Positions 18,937 through 27,960 of a stretch of DNA of 64,000 bases are shown piece after piece. The translations under genes were made by a program, and so were the position numbers. Below the pieces are notes generated by a model. It searched no databases. It was not told the origin of the DNA and saw nothing but the letters and a program-made list of their open reading frames with translations. Source of the DNA: Acidobacteriota bacterium (GTDB taxonomy: Bacteria > Acidobacteriota > Terriglobia > Terriglobales > Acidobacteriaceae); contig QIAM01000024.1 of the NCBI GenBank assembly GCA_003225555.1, forward strand, positions 1-64,000. The letters are read 5' to 3'. How positions within the stretch are numbered: position 1 is the first letter of the stretch; each line of letters begins with the position of its first letter.

Positions 18937-20441
18937 GCAACCTCCGCAACCTATGCTCAGGCAATTTCCGAAGGTATCTGCGTTGGGGGGACCGCATTTC
19001 CGGGCAGCTTCGTCTGGGCCTGCTTACGTTGGCGCCCATTTTGACTGTGGCAGTTCTGTTGGCGCTTCTTCCGCCCGACGGAAACGAACGCGCGGAGTGG
19101 GCGCAATTCATCGGCCGCTTTCATCCTTTGGTTGTCCACATCCCAATCGCCTTCCTTCTGTTGGTACCGATTTTAGAATTAGCAGGGCTAAACCACCGGT
19201 TTTCCTATCTGCGTCTTTCTGCCGGATTTGTGCTTGGCCTCGCGATGCTCAGCGCTACCGGGGCCGCGATTCTTGGATGGTGTCTGGGACGAAGCGGTGG
19301 CTATTCCGGACCGCTTTTAACACAGCACATGTGGGGCGGGATATCGCTGGCGGCAGTCTGCTGGCTGTGTTGGATGCTGCGTTTGAGCGACGGCGAGCAG
19401 AGGTCGACGTTTATCTACGGAGTTGCCCTTGCACTCGGTGTTGGCCTCGTAGCTTGGACAGGCTACCGCGGTGGTCAATTGTCTCTGGGCGAGGACCACC
19501 TCACCGAGCACATGCCGGGCGGTTTGCGTCAGGTGCTGGGGCTGTCGAATGTCCAAGCATCCTTGGCGAGCGCTGGGGCCAACACCTTTTACGGCGCGCG
19601 GGTTGAGCCAATCTTCGCCGCACGCTGCGTCACGTGCCACGGTCCAGAGAAACATAAAGCAAACCTGAGGCTCGACAGCTACAGATCACTGATGCGGGGC
19701 GGCAAGGATGGGCCAGTAGTTCGGGCTGGCAACGTGCAAGGCAGCGATCTTTTTCGCCGCATTACATTGCCCCTTGATCACGATGACTTCATGCCCAAGC
19801 AGGGCAAGCGGCCGCTGTCAGCGGATCAGGTGAAGCTGATCGAACTCTGGATTGGCGCCGGAGCCTCAGGCACGCTGCCGCTCGCTGCCATCAAAGATGC
19901 ACCTACTGGTTCGGCCTCCCCGACGGCAGTTTCCGACGTGACCTTCGAGGAGATTGACCCTGCCGAGGTCACGAGATTGAGGGCAGGAATCGCACCGGCG
20001 GTCGCCGAGCTGCGAAAGCGATTTCCAGACATTTTGGAATACGAGTCACGAGGATCTGCCAACCTGATTCTGAATGCCTCGATCTTGGGACCTAAGTTTG
20101 GGGACAGCGATTTGGAAGGCTTGGCCCCGCTCGCTGAACACATTACGTTAGCCGATTTCTCTCGCACTGCGATCACCGACCGCTCTGCGTCCGCCATTGC
20201 CGCCATGAAACAACTACGGGTCCTGCGGCTCATGCATACGAGGATTACCGACAGCACGCTGCAACGCCTGGGCACCCTCGATCAACTCGAATCGTTGAAT
20301 GTGTTCGACACGCCGGTCACACCTGCGGCATTGCCGACAATTGCGAAGCTCCCCAAGTTGGCGCATTGTTACGCCGCTCAGACCGCGATTCCATCCCAGA
20401 TCGCCGTGCCACAGCCTTTGATAGGCAAGCTTGTGTTTTAG
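18933..20441 (+). CDS. Membrane DUF2231 - cytochrome c - leucine-rich-repeat fusion (module A)
   Basis: 502 residues; the GTG start overlaps the DUF1501 stop (GTGA). Residues ~25-195 form a multi-helix membrane domain of the DUF2231 type with conserved histidines (FIGRFHPLVVHIPIAF, LLTQHMWGGIS). Next is a soluble cytochrome domain (about 220-330) with CVTCHGPEKHKANLRLDSY and HDDFMPKQGKRPLS, of the PSCyt1 kind. The C-terminal ~100 residues are leucine-rich repeats (LVLRL-type strands such as LRVLRLMHTRITDSTLQRL and LESLNVFDTPVT). The order suggests a membrane anchor holding a haem domain and a recognition domain outside the cytoplasmic membrane. Function unknown. Confidence 0.88.
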   Translation: MSNLRNLCSGNFRRYLRWGDRISGQLRLGLLTLAPILTVAVLLALLPPDGNERAEWAQFIGRFHPLVVHIPIAFLLLVPILELAGLNHRFSYLRLSAGFVLGLAMLSATGAAILGWCLGRSGGYSGPLLTQHMWGGISLAAVCWLCWMLRLSDGEQRSTFIYGVALALGVGLVAWTGYRGGQLSLGEDHLTEHMPGGLRQVLGLSNVQASLASAGANTFYGARVEPIFAARCVTCHGPEKHKANLRLDSYRSLMRGGKDGPVVRAGNVQGSDLFRRITLPLDHDDFMPKQGKRPLSADQVKLIELWIGAGASGTLPLAAIKDAPTGSASPTAVSDVTFEEIDPAEVTRLRAGIAPAVAELRKRFPDILEYESRGSANLILNASILGPKFGDSDLEGLAPLAEHITLADFSRTAITDRSASAIAAMKQLRVLRLMHTRITDSTLQRLGTLDQLESLNVFDTPVTPAALPTIAKLPKLAHCYAAQTAIPSQIAVPQPLIGKLVF

Positions 20442-20485
20442 GTTCACTTTTCCCGGCGGTGCGTGAAGAGGCTGCCATGAATGAT

Positions 20486-21832
20486 TCAGTGGGTCTCGAA
20501 TAGGTAGAGTCGCTTCATGCTTGGTTTTGCCTGTAATTCAGCGGCCGTTGTGTGCGCGACCCTTGTTTGCGTCAGATTCAGTGACTCTAATTTCTCGAGC
20601 TTCATGAGTTCTTTCACTCCGGCGGACGTCACTGCGGTGTTGGAAAGATCGAGAAATCTCAGATTGGAAAAGTTTGCGATTGCTTGCATCCCTTTGTCGG
20701 TAACCCTCGTGCGTGCGAGCTCCGCATCCACGATCAGGTTGGCGACCGGCGCAAGCTGCGCTAAGCTGGCGTCGGTGCAACGCTCCGGGGCGCTCACGGT
20801 ACGAAGGATCAATCCGTCGGTGGGATTCTGCGAGCGTGGTACAAGACGCACCCCCAGGGAAGTTTCAAGCGCGGTAATTTCTTTCAATTGCGGACGGTAG
20901 TCAGCAGTGAGCGGCGGTGAAACAGCATTCTCCCTCGAGGACGGCGGCAATCCCTGGATCGCTGTCTCTGCAATGTGCGTTGTCGCCCCCGCCGCAATCC
21001 ACACTTCAATGATTTTCGTCTCCGCCCCACTCAAAGCCGCCTTTCCCTCCGCCGGCATGAAGTCTTTGTTGTCGGGGGCCAGGGTTACACGCCGAAAAAG
21101 CTCGCTCTTGCCGGGTTCACCGGGGTGGATTACCAAACCATCCTTCCCTCCGCGCATCACATGCTCGTAGCTGTCGAGTCGGAGTTTGCCCTTGAACTTT
21201 CCGGCATTGTGGCAGAGAACACATTTATCCTCGAAAATCGGTTGTACCCGCATGGCATAAAAACTGGATGGGTCAACCTCGGATGGCCGCTGGCCACCAA
21301 GCCAGCGGCGCAGAGGCCGAGGCAAATGTTCGGTCAGAAAGGTATCGCCGTGAGTCAATTTGCCACCCTGATCGCTGGTCCAGATCATCAAGCCAGCCGT
21401 CGCCAACAAGGCGGCCGCATAGACACTTCGCTTCCAACCATAGAGGCCCCAACAGGCGAGGCTCGCGGCCGCGAGTGAAACGCCGCCCCACATGTGGCGT
21501 GAGACCAGGGAGCCTTCGTAACCCCCGCTCCAGGCCAGTAGCCATCCCAACCACGCAGATCCAATCGCCGCAACGGTCGCCAGCCCCAACACAAACCCTG
21601 CTGATTGACGCAGGTCCCAACTCTGTCGAGCGAGGGCGGCGCCTTCGAGTACCAGTACGAGCAAAAGCAATGCGACAGGGAAGTGCACTGCGAGGGGATG
21701 GAACCGGCCCAGAAACTGGGCGAGTTCGGCTCGTTGCCCGCCATCCGGGGGAGAGTAGAGCAATAGGATGAGTAACGGGAAAATCGCGGCGATACCGACG
21801 CCCAGTATCCACGCGCGGACTCGAAGTGGCAT
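20486..21832 (-). CDS. Membrane DUF2231 - cytochrome c - leucine-rich-repeat fusion (module B)
   Basis: 448 residues, a paralogue of the 18933 gene with the same three-part order: membrane DUF2231 domain (FLGRFHPLAVHFPVAL, SRHMWGGVSL), haem domain with CVLCHNAGKFKGKLRLDSYE, and C-terminal LRRs (LRFLDLSNTAVTSAGVKEL). ATG 21832 preferred: the only upstream start is a TTG overlapping the neighbouring gene. Convergent with the module A copy, whose stop is 45 bp away; no terminator hairpin is evident between them. Confidence 0.88.
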   Translation of the reverse strand: MPLRVRAWILGVGIAAIFPLLILLLYSPPDGGQRAELAQFLGRFHPLAVHFPVALLLLVLVLEGAALARQSWDLRQSAGFVLGLATVAAIGSAWLGWLLAWSGGYEGSLVSRHMWGGVSLAAASLACWGLYGWKRSVYAAALLATAGLMIWTSDQGGKLTHGDTFLTEHLPRPLRRWLGGQRPSEVDPSSFYAMRVQPIFEDKCVLCHNAGKFKGKLRLDSYEHVMRGGKDGLVIHPGEPGKSELFRRVTLAPDNKDFMPAEGKAALSGAETKIIEVWIAAGATTHIAETAIQGLPPSSRENAVSPPLTADYRPQLKEITALETSLGVRLVPRSQNPTDGLILRTVSAPERCTDASLAQLAPVANLIVDAELARTRVTDKGMQAIANFSNLRFLDLSNTAVTSAGVKELMKLEKLESLNLTQTRVAHTTAAELQAKPSMKRLYLFETH

Positions 21833-21842
21833 GCGGATTCCG

Positions 21843-22898
21843 TTACGTCCTGCGCAGAAGCGTGATTCGCCCAATCGGCAGCCACTCGGCTACAAGGATG
21901 TCGCCATTGTGCAGAAAGATGGCATCATGAGGCGTGATGAATTTTCCGGGAGTAAACTGCGCCCGCGACTGGCCGCGGCGTGATCCCACTTCGCCATTCT
22001 CAGCTTTTCCATCTCCCAGTTGGGCCACCACGTTGAACTCCCGATCGAGAATACATACCTGACTATCCAGATCGGGGCATACCATCCACTCACCCTGAGT
22101 GTGGAAATTGCAGGGCATCCGGAGGTGCGCCTCGTCCTTAATCGTCCGCAAGTGAGCGCCGTCCAGCGTGAAAGTCTGCATGCGGCGGTTTCCGCGGTCT
22201 GCTACAACCAGCAGGGGCTTCTCTCCACGAAAGTCCAGCCAGAGTCCGTGCGGAGTGTCCATTTCCCCATCGCCGTGTCCGGGCTTGGCGACCTCGCCCA
22301 AAAACTTTCCGGTGAGAGAAAAGCGCAGCATGTGGCTCGATCCGTAGCCGTCGCCCACGTAAAAATCCCCATTCGGAGCGAATGCGACATTCGTGGGCAC
22401 GAAGTCGATGGGGTGCTCCATATAATTCGCGTCCTCTCGAGGATAGCCATGCACCCAAGTCACTTCGCCTGCGAGCGTGGTCTTTACCACCTTGCAACGG
22501 TTGATGTCGCAATGATAGAGAAATTCCGTTTTCCCCTCGCGGCGCAGTTTCAGTCCGTGCGCTCCACCCCTGAACTCCTCGCCAAAGGCGCGAACGAACC
22601 GACCTTTCTCATCGAATACAACGACGGCCTCGCCGCGCATGCTCGACTTGTGAACGGTGTGCCCAACGTAGATGTGCCCCTGCTCATCCTGGCACAGTCC
22701 GTGGGTGTCTCCCCACACCAACCCTTCAGGTGGGACCAACCAGTCGTGGACGCACTCGTAAGTGTGCGGGCCGGGACCAAGCACGGGAAGGCGGGCGCCG
22801 GACTTGTCAGAAGCTTGGACGTAGAAAGACGGCAGCGCGGCCGCCAATCCGGCCGCGGAACATGCTGTCAGGAACGATCGGCGAGTTTGTTTGTTCAT
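21843..22898 (-). CDS. Tat-exported NHL-repeat beta-propeller protein (module B)
   Basis: 351 residues with Tat signal TRRSFLTACSAAGLAAALP. The body has NHL-type blades: GLCQDEQGHIYVGHTV, VVVFDEKGRFVRAFG, VAFAPNGDFYVGDGYG, PLLVVADRGNRRMQTF and DAIFLHNGDILVAEW. NHL propellers bind or cleave varied ligands (for example peptidyl-hydroxyglycine lyase, Vgb lyase); no catalytic set is clear. Start at ATG 22898 puts the Tat motif at the N-terminus. It lies 14 bp after the DUF1501 gene and is absent from module A. Confidence 0.85.
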   Translation of the reverse strand: MNKQTRRSFLTACSAAGLAAALPSFYVQASDKSGARLPVLGPGPHTYECVHDWLVPPEGLVWGDTHGLCQDEQGHIYVGHTVHKSSMRGEAVVVFDEKGRFVRAFGEEFRGGAHGLKLRREGKTEFLYHCDINRCKVVKTTLAGEVTWVHGYPREDANYMEHPIDFVPTNVAFAPNGDFYVGDGYGSSHMLRFSLTGKFLGEVAKPGHGDGEMDTPHGLWLDFRGEKPLLVVADRGNRRMQTFTLDGAHLRTIKDEAHLRMPCNFHTQGEWMVCPDLDSQVCILDREFNVVAQLGDGKAENGEVGSRRGQSRAQFTPGKFITPHDAIFLHNGDILVAEWLPIGRITLLRRT

Positions 22899-22912
22899 AG
22901 CGGTAGACAAGA

Positions 22913-24472
22913 CTAACTCAAGAGACCAGTCACTACCTTTGCCGGAAGTACTCCAGTAAATTTCTGGTCCAGTCCTTGAAACTTGAACGTGAGCTTTTCA
23001 TGGTCAATGCCCAACAGATGTAGCAGGGTGGCATTGAAGTCCCGGACATGCACCGGATTGCGTACGACGTTGTAGCAGTACTCGTCCGTCTCACCATAGG
23101 CGATTCCCGCCTTCACGCCGCCGCCGGCCAGCCAATTGGTGAAGCAGCGCGGATGGTGGTCCCGTCCGTAGTTTTCCTTTGAAAGGCCGCCCTGACTATA
23201 AACCGTGCGGCCGAACTCCCCTCCCCAGATGACCAGCGTGTCGTCGAGCATCCCGCGGCGTTTCAAATCGGTGACCAATGCATAGGTACCACGGTCCGTA
23301 GCCACGCACAGTTTGGGCAACATGCCAACACAATCGCCGTGCACATCCCACCCGCGCTGATAAATCTGCGTGAAACGTACTCCGCGCTCTGCCATTCGCC
23401 GGGCGAGAAGGCAATTGTGGGCGTACGTTCCCGGTTTCTTTGCCTCTTCGCCGTAGAGGGTCCAGGTACTGGCAGGCTCATCGCGCATGTCAACTAGCTC
23501 GGGGACTGAAGTCTGCATGCGAAACGCCATCTCATACTCCCGGATCCGGGCGTGAGTTTCAGGATCTCCGAGATCCTCATATGTAAGCTGGTTGATGGCA
23601 TTCACGCTGTCAACCAATTCACGCCGCGTTCCGCTATTCATGCCCTGGGGATTGTCGAGATACAGAACCGGAGCGCCTTCCGACCGGAAGGCCACGCCAG
23701 AGTGCTCGTTGGATAGAAACCCGCTGCTCCACAACTTCGGAGAAATAGGCTGCTGATTGGAATGCGGAATCAAAGCGGAGTTGAGGACCACAAAGGTCGG
23801 AAGGTTCTCGTTCATACTGCCCAGGCCATAGGACAGCCATGCCCCCAGGGAAGGCTTGCCGGGAACCATATTGCCTGTGTTCATCAGAAGAATCGCAGGC
23901 TCATGGTTGATCGCGTCGGTTTGCATGGAGTAGACAAGCGCGAGGTCATCCACCATCTTTCCGGTCCAGGGAAGGAGATCGCCCACCCAGCGCCCCGACT
24001 TACCCTGCTTCGCGAATCCCCAGTGGGACGGGGCAATCGGAAAACGAGCTTGGCCGGCAGTCATGCCCGTCAGCGCCTGGTTGCCGCGAACCGAGTCGGG
24101 CAAGTCCTTGTCGTAGAGCGAGGAGAGCCCGGGCTTGTAATCCCACATGTCCATTTGCGGAGGGGCGCCCGACATGAAGAGATAGATGCAACGCTTCGCC
24201 GCGGGTGGAAAGTTCGGCACACGCAGTGATTGAGGGCCGGACGGCTCGGCCTCGGAGGCACCGGCCACGCCATCCAGTAATTTGTTGCCCATCAGTACCG
24301 CTAATCCAGCCCATCCCAGGGTTTTGCCCATGCGGCCCAGGAAATGCCGGCGGCTTGCGAGACGATGCCACTCGTCACGCAGCGACTTTGGCACCGGCAG
24401 GTCGTAAACCGACGGGCCTTCACCATGGTCGTCGCAACAAACATGTCCGGGCAACGGTTTTTGAGAATTCAT
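22913..24472 (-). CDS. DUF1501 protein, Tat-exported (module B)
   Basis: 519 residues, paralogue of the module A DUF1501 protein. The Tat motif SRRHFLGRMGKTLGWAGL sits about 40 residues in, after a cysteine-containing N-terminal extension (CCDDHGEGP). Shared motifs: YLFMSGAPPQMDMWDYKP, YQRGWDVHGD, VIWGGEFGRTVY, WLAGGGVKAG and DFNATLLHLLGIDH. Its start overlaps the upstream gene by 4 bp, suggesting translational coupling. Reaction unknown; metal binding by the Asp/His motifs is inference. Confidence 0.92.
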   Translation of the reverse strand: MNSQKPLPGHVCCDDHGEGPSVYDLPVPKSLRDEWHRLASRRHFLGRMGKTLGWAGLAVLMGNKLLDGVAGASEAEPSGPQSLRVPNFPPAAKRCIYLFMSGAPPQMDMWDYKPGLSSLYDKDLPDSVRGNQALTGMTAGQARFPIAPSHWGFAKQGKSGRWVGDLLPWTGKMVDDLALVYSMQTDAINHEPAILLMNTGNMVPGKPSLGAWLSYGLGSMNENLPTFVVLNSALIPHSNQQPISPKLWSSGFLSNEHSGVAFRSEGAPVLYLDNPQGMNSGTRRELVDSVNAINQLTYEDLGDPETHARIREYEMAFRMQTSVPELVDMRDEPASTWTLYGEEAKKPGTYAHNCLLARRMAERGVRFTQIYQRGWDVHGDCVGMLPKLCVATDRGTYALVTDLKRRGMLDDTLVIWGGEFGRTVYSQGGLSKENYGRDHHPRCFTNWLAGGGVKAGIAYGETDEYCYNVVRNPVHVRDFNATLLHLLGIDHEKLTFKFQGLDQKFTGVLPAKVVTGLLS

Positions 24473-27400
24473 TTGTTCACCACCGCATCCAGATTCAGAG
24501 CCGCGCTGGAAACCAGCATCCAGGCCGCCAGTTCTGGCGCCGGGATGGCTCTATCAATCTTACTTTCGCCGACATTCAACAGCCGGGCTGCGGCCGCCGG
24601 GTCTTTAGAGTAAGTTGCGCGGAATTTTGAGAATGCACTTTCGAGAACAACTCTCTCTTTGGAATTCCAGTCCCGTGAGAGCAGTACCCACCCTAGATAG
24701 TTCAGCCGGGCATCCACATTTGACGACTCATGAATCACGCGTTCCGCCAGCTTGCGCGACGCTTCCAGACGCAACGGTTCGTTCATCGCCACCAGCGCCT
24801 GTAACGGAGTATCGGTGCGCTGGCGGCGAGTGCACGCCGCGTCACGCATCGGAGAGTCGAAAGTGTCCATGTCGGGCATCGTGGCCATGCGCTTCCAAAA
24901 TGTGTAGAGGCTCCTTCGGTAGAGTGCGTTGCCATGGTCCTGCACATATTTCCGCGTGTTACTAGCGTCGTGGCTTCCATCCCAGATTCCGGGCGGCTGA
25001 TAGGGTTTCACGCTCGGGCCGCCGAGCTTCTCTACCAGAAGGCCGCTGGCTGCCAGCGCAGTATCCCGCAGCATCTCGCTATCCATGCGGAAACGCGGCC
25101 CCCTCGCGAGGAGACGATTCTTCGGATCCTTTTCTCCAAGCTGCGGGGTTACACGCGCAGACTGCCGGTATGTTGCCGATAGAACCAGCTGCTTGTAAAA
25201 GCGCTTCACATCCCAGCCGCTGTCCCGAAAATCCACCGCCAGCCAGTCGAGCAGTTCCGGATGACTTGGCCGCGCACCCATGACACCAAAATCCTCGGTA
25301 GTTTCTACGATCCCCGTGCCAAATATTTCCTGCCACATGCGGTTGACCGTCACCCTCGCGATCAGCGGATTGGTGGGACTCACCGTCCACTCCGCCAGCC
25401 CACGCCGATCCGCGGATGCCCCGGCAGGTAATGGCGGAAGGAAATGCGGCACCGCGGGGCGCACCCGCCCGGTGCGCGCATTGTAGACTCCGCGAGTCAA
25501 CATATCTGCATAGGCCAGCCCTGGGGCTTCTTCACTGACCAACGTGATATCGCCGTCCTTGGAAAGTCTGTCGAGTTCGCTGTTGAGTGCCGGCAGTTGC
25601 GCTGTCAGCGACCGCGTGGGTTCATCGCGCTGCGCAAAATAAAAGTCGCTCACAACTTTGAATTCATCGTCCGACCACGCAGAAAGCGGCTTCTGGATAA
25701 TCTCGGATACATAGTCCTCGAACGGGACGCGTGCCGCCTCGTCGGACGCAAGCTCGCGTGCATAGAAACGAAAGTCCTGAAAGGCCGACTGCCGGAGCGG
25801 GTCGGCGTCAGGAAACATCCGCCCGAAAGTCATCGGCGCCGACGTTCGGACGGTCCCGTCGAGCTTGTCTTTGACTACCTTCAACTGCTTAGGCTGGCCG
25901 TCAACGTAAAGCTTCATGCCATCGGCCTTCCCCGAGCCGGAGTAGGTCGCAGTGATGTGGTTCCAGCGCCCCTCGATCAAAACCTTCTCTTTGGTCTCGA
26001 CGGTAGCTGCATTGCTGGCACCCGCGTGCGTCAATGCAAACACCAGCTTGCGTTGGTTGATGCGAAGTTGCCATCCTCGCGAGTCCTCTTTTGCATTGGC
26101 GCGTGCCACAATTACGCCGTTCGGCAACTTGGCGTCTTTGGATTCGAGCGGCCGCAAGTCAGGACGCAGCCAGAAAGCGACCGTAAATGGCTGGTTCCGC
26201 TCAACGTCGCCAGCGTCCGGCAAATCCAGCCGGGTGCCTGTATCCATTCGCATGTAAGGCCAAAGCCAGATTCCCTCGCCCCAAATCACCGGACTTTCCG
26301 TTGCGGAAACATTCTGTAGCTTAGCAGCGGGCGCGGCGTTGACGAAGCTCATACCCTTCTGTTCGTCGAAGCGAAAGCGTGCCTGTAATTCTGCTGTGCT
26401 GACCGACTGCGGTCGTGCCTTGGACTCCTGCAGCCATGTGCCCACAAGCTCGCGTGCCCCTGCGCGCCGCTGATTGATCTGACTCTCCAGCGCCGAGCGT
26501 TTTGCCAGAATCTGCTCGTAGGCCGCACGATTATTCTCCTTCGGCACACGGATAAACGGCGGCCAGTCCTCCCGATCATCATTCGACGGATTTTCCGTCA
26601 GATTGTTGAAGAACGCAGTGAGTCTGTAGAAGTCGTTCCGGGTGATTGGGTCAAACTTGTGATCGTGGCAGACTGCACAGCCAGTGGTCAGACCTAGAAA
26701 CGCCGCCCCAAACGCCTCGGCGCGTTCGCGTTTGTTATTCACGCGCAGCTCTTCGATAAGGGATCCGCCCTCACCGGAACTGATGCCGGCACGCAGAAAG
26801 GCTGAAGCCACCAGCGTATCCAGATTTTTAGCCGGCAACATGTCTCCAGCGATTTGCTCTTTCACGAACTGGTCGAACGGCTTGTTCTGGTTGTAGGACT
26901 TGATCACATAGTCGCGATAGAGCCAAATGCTGCGGAAGTTATCCAGGTGCAGCCCGTGAGTGTCCCCGTAACGCGCGACATCCAGCCAGTAGTGGGCGCG
27001 ATGCTCCCCGTATCGCGGACTCGCCAGCAACCGGTCTACTACTTTTTCATATGCGTTCGCGGACCCATCCGTCACGAACGCCTTCACCTCCTCTGGTGTG
27101 GGAGGCAGGCCCGTAAGATCGTATGTGACACGTCGAATGAGCGTCGGCCGGTCAGCCTCTTCCGAGGGCGCTAATCCTTCCTTCGCCAGCCGGCTCAGGA
27201 TAAAACCATCAATCGGGTTTCGCGCCCACTGACGATTCTTCGTCTCCGGAATCGCTGGGCGTTTCGGTGCAATAAAGGACCAGTGTTCCTCGTAGACCGC
27301 ACCTTCCTTTACCCACCGGCGCAACAGCGCGATCTGTTCTGGTTTGAGGGTCCGGTGACTCTCCGGAGGAGGCATTCGCTCTTTTGGATTGCTCGACTCA

Positions 27401-27732
27401 ATTCGCCGCACCAGCGGACTCGTATCCGGATTTCCCCGGATGATCGCAGGACCAAATTTCTCGTGGGGCGCGAAGGCGAATTCCCCACGGTCCAGGCGCA
27501 ATCCCGCCTTCCGCGCGCCTGGATCGGGGCCGTGGCAGGCATAGCAGTTTTCCGAAAGAATCGGTTGGACAGTCTCGTTGAACGACAATTTTCTGGGACT
27601 GAATGGCGTGGCCGCATAGTGACCTATCAACCAGGTAACGACAATCCCAAGGAAAACAGTCAGTACAATCCACAAGGCGCGAAAGCGTAACCGCGGATCG
27701 TCTTTCCCCGTCTGTTCTGTTCCTTTGCTCAC
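24469..27732 (-). CDS. Cytochrome c / DUF1549 / LamG / DUF1553 protein (module B)
   Basis: 1087 residues, first gene of module B. N-terminal membrane anchor (about 18-37), PSCyt1 haem motif CYACH (63-67), DUF1549 (RRVTYDLTGLPPTPEEV, LLASPRYGEHRAHYWLDVAR), second CxxCH (GCAVCHDHKFDPITRND, near 355), an inserted LamG/concanavalin-like domain (about 480-690; FTVAFWLRPD, WNHITATYSGSGKADGMKLY), then DUF1553 (ARVTVNRMWQEIFGTGIVE, LSATYRQSARVT, DTPLQALVAMNEP). The LamG domain suggests carbohydrate or surface-ligand binding and is missing in module A. Function unknown. Confidence 0.92.
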   Translation of the reverse strand: MSKGTEQTGKDDPRLRFRALWIVLTVFLGIVVTWLIGHYAATPFSPRKLSFNETVQPILSENCYACHGPDPGARKAGLRLDRGEFAFAPHEKFGPAIIRGNPDTSPLVRRIESSNPKERMPPPESHRTLKPEQIALLRRWVKEGAVYEEHWSFIAPKRPAIPETKNRQWARNPIDGFILSRLAKEGLAPSEEADRPTLIRRVTYDLTGLPPTPEEVKAFVTDGSANAYEKVVDRLLASPRYGEHRAHYWLDVARYGDTHGLHLDNFRSIWLYRDYVIKSYNQNKPFDQFVKEQIAGDMLPAKNLDTLVASAFLRAGISSGEGGSLIEELRVNNKRERAEAFGAAFLGLTTGCAVCHDHKFDPITRNDFYRLTAFFNNLTENPSNDDREDWPPFIRVPKENNRAAYEQILAKRSALESQINQRRAGARELVGTWLQESKARPQSVSTAELQARFRFDEQKGMSFVNAAPAAKLQNVSATESPVIWGEGIWLWPYMRMDTGTRLDLPDAGDVERNQPFTVAFWLRPDLRPLESKDAKLPNGVIVARANAKEDSRGWQLRINQRKLVFALTHAGASNAATVETKEKVLIEGRWNHITATYSGSGKADGMKLYVDGQPKQLKVVKDKLDGTVRTSAPMTFGRMFPDADPLRQSAFQDFRFYARELASDEAARVPFEDYVSEIIQKPLSAWSDDEFKVVSDFYFAQRDEPTRSLTAQLPALNSELDRLSKDGDITLVSEEAPGLAYADMLTRGVYNARTGRVRPAVPHFLPPLPAGASADRRGLAEWTVSPTNPLIARVTVNRMWQEIFGTGIVETTEDFGVMGARPSHPELLDWLAVDFRDSGWDVKRFYKQLVLSATYRQSARVTPQLGEKDPKNRLLARGPRFRMDSEMLRDTALAASGLLVEKLGGPSVKPYQPPGIWDGSHDASNTRKYVQDHGNALYRRSLYTFWKRMATMPDMDTFDSPMRDAACTRRQRTDTPLQALVAMNEPLRLEASRKLAERVIHESSNVDARLNYLGWVLLSRDWNSKERVVLESAFSKFRATYSKDPAAAARLLNVGESKIDRAIPAPELAAWMLVSSAALNLDAVVNK

Positions 27733-27960
27733 GATACGCTATCCGTCATTTGGCTGACGCTTGGCTGCTTCAGAGTCTCCAAGAAATAGTATGCCCGCAG
27801 CCCACCCTACGAAAAGGGTGAAAAACCATCCACTACGGGGTTCGTACTGTGGCACGCGTCCCGGGCCCAGCATGACCTGCGGCTTCGATTGTGGGATATT
27901 ACCTTTACAAGCACATCTCTATCAGCGTCTCCCCAGACCAGCAGAACGGAGCGTTATCGC

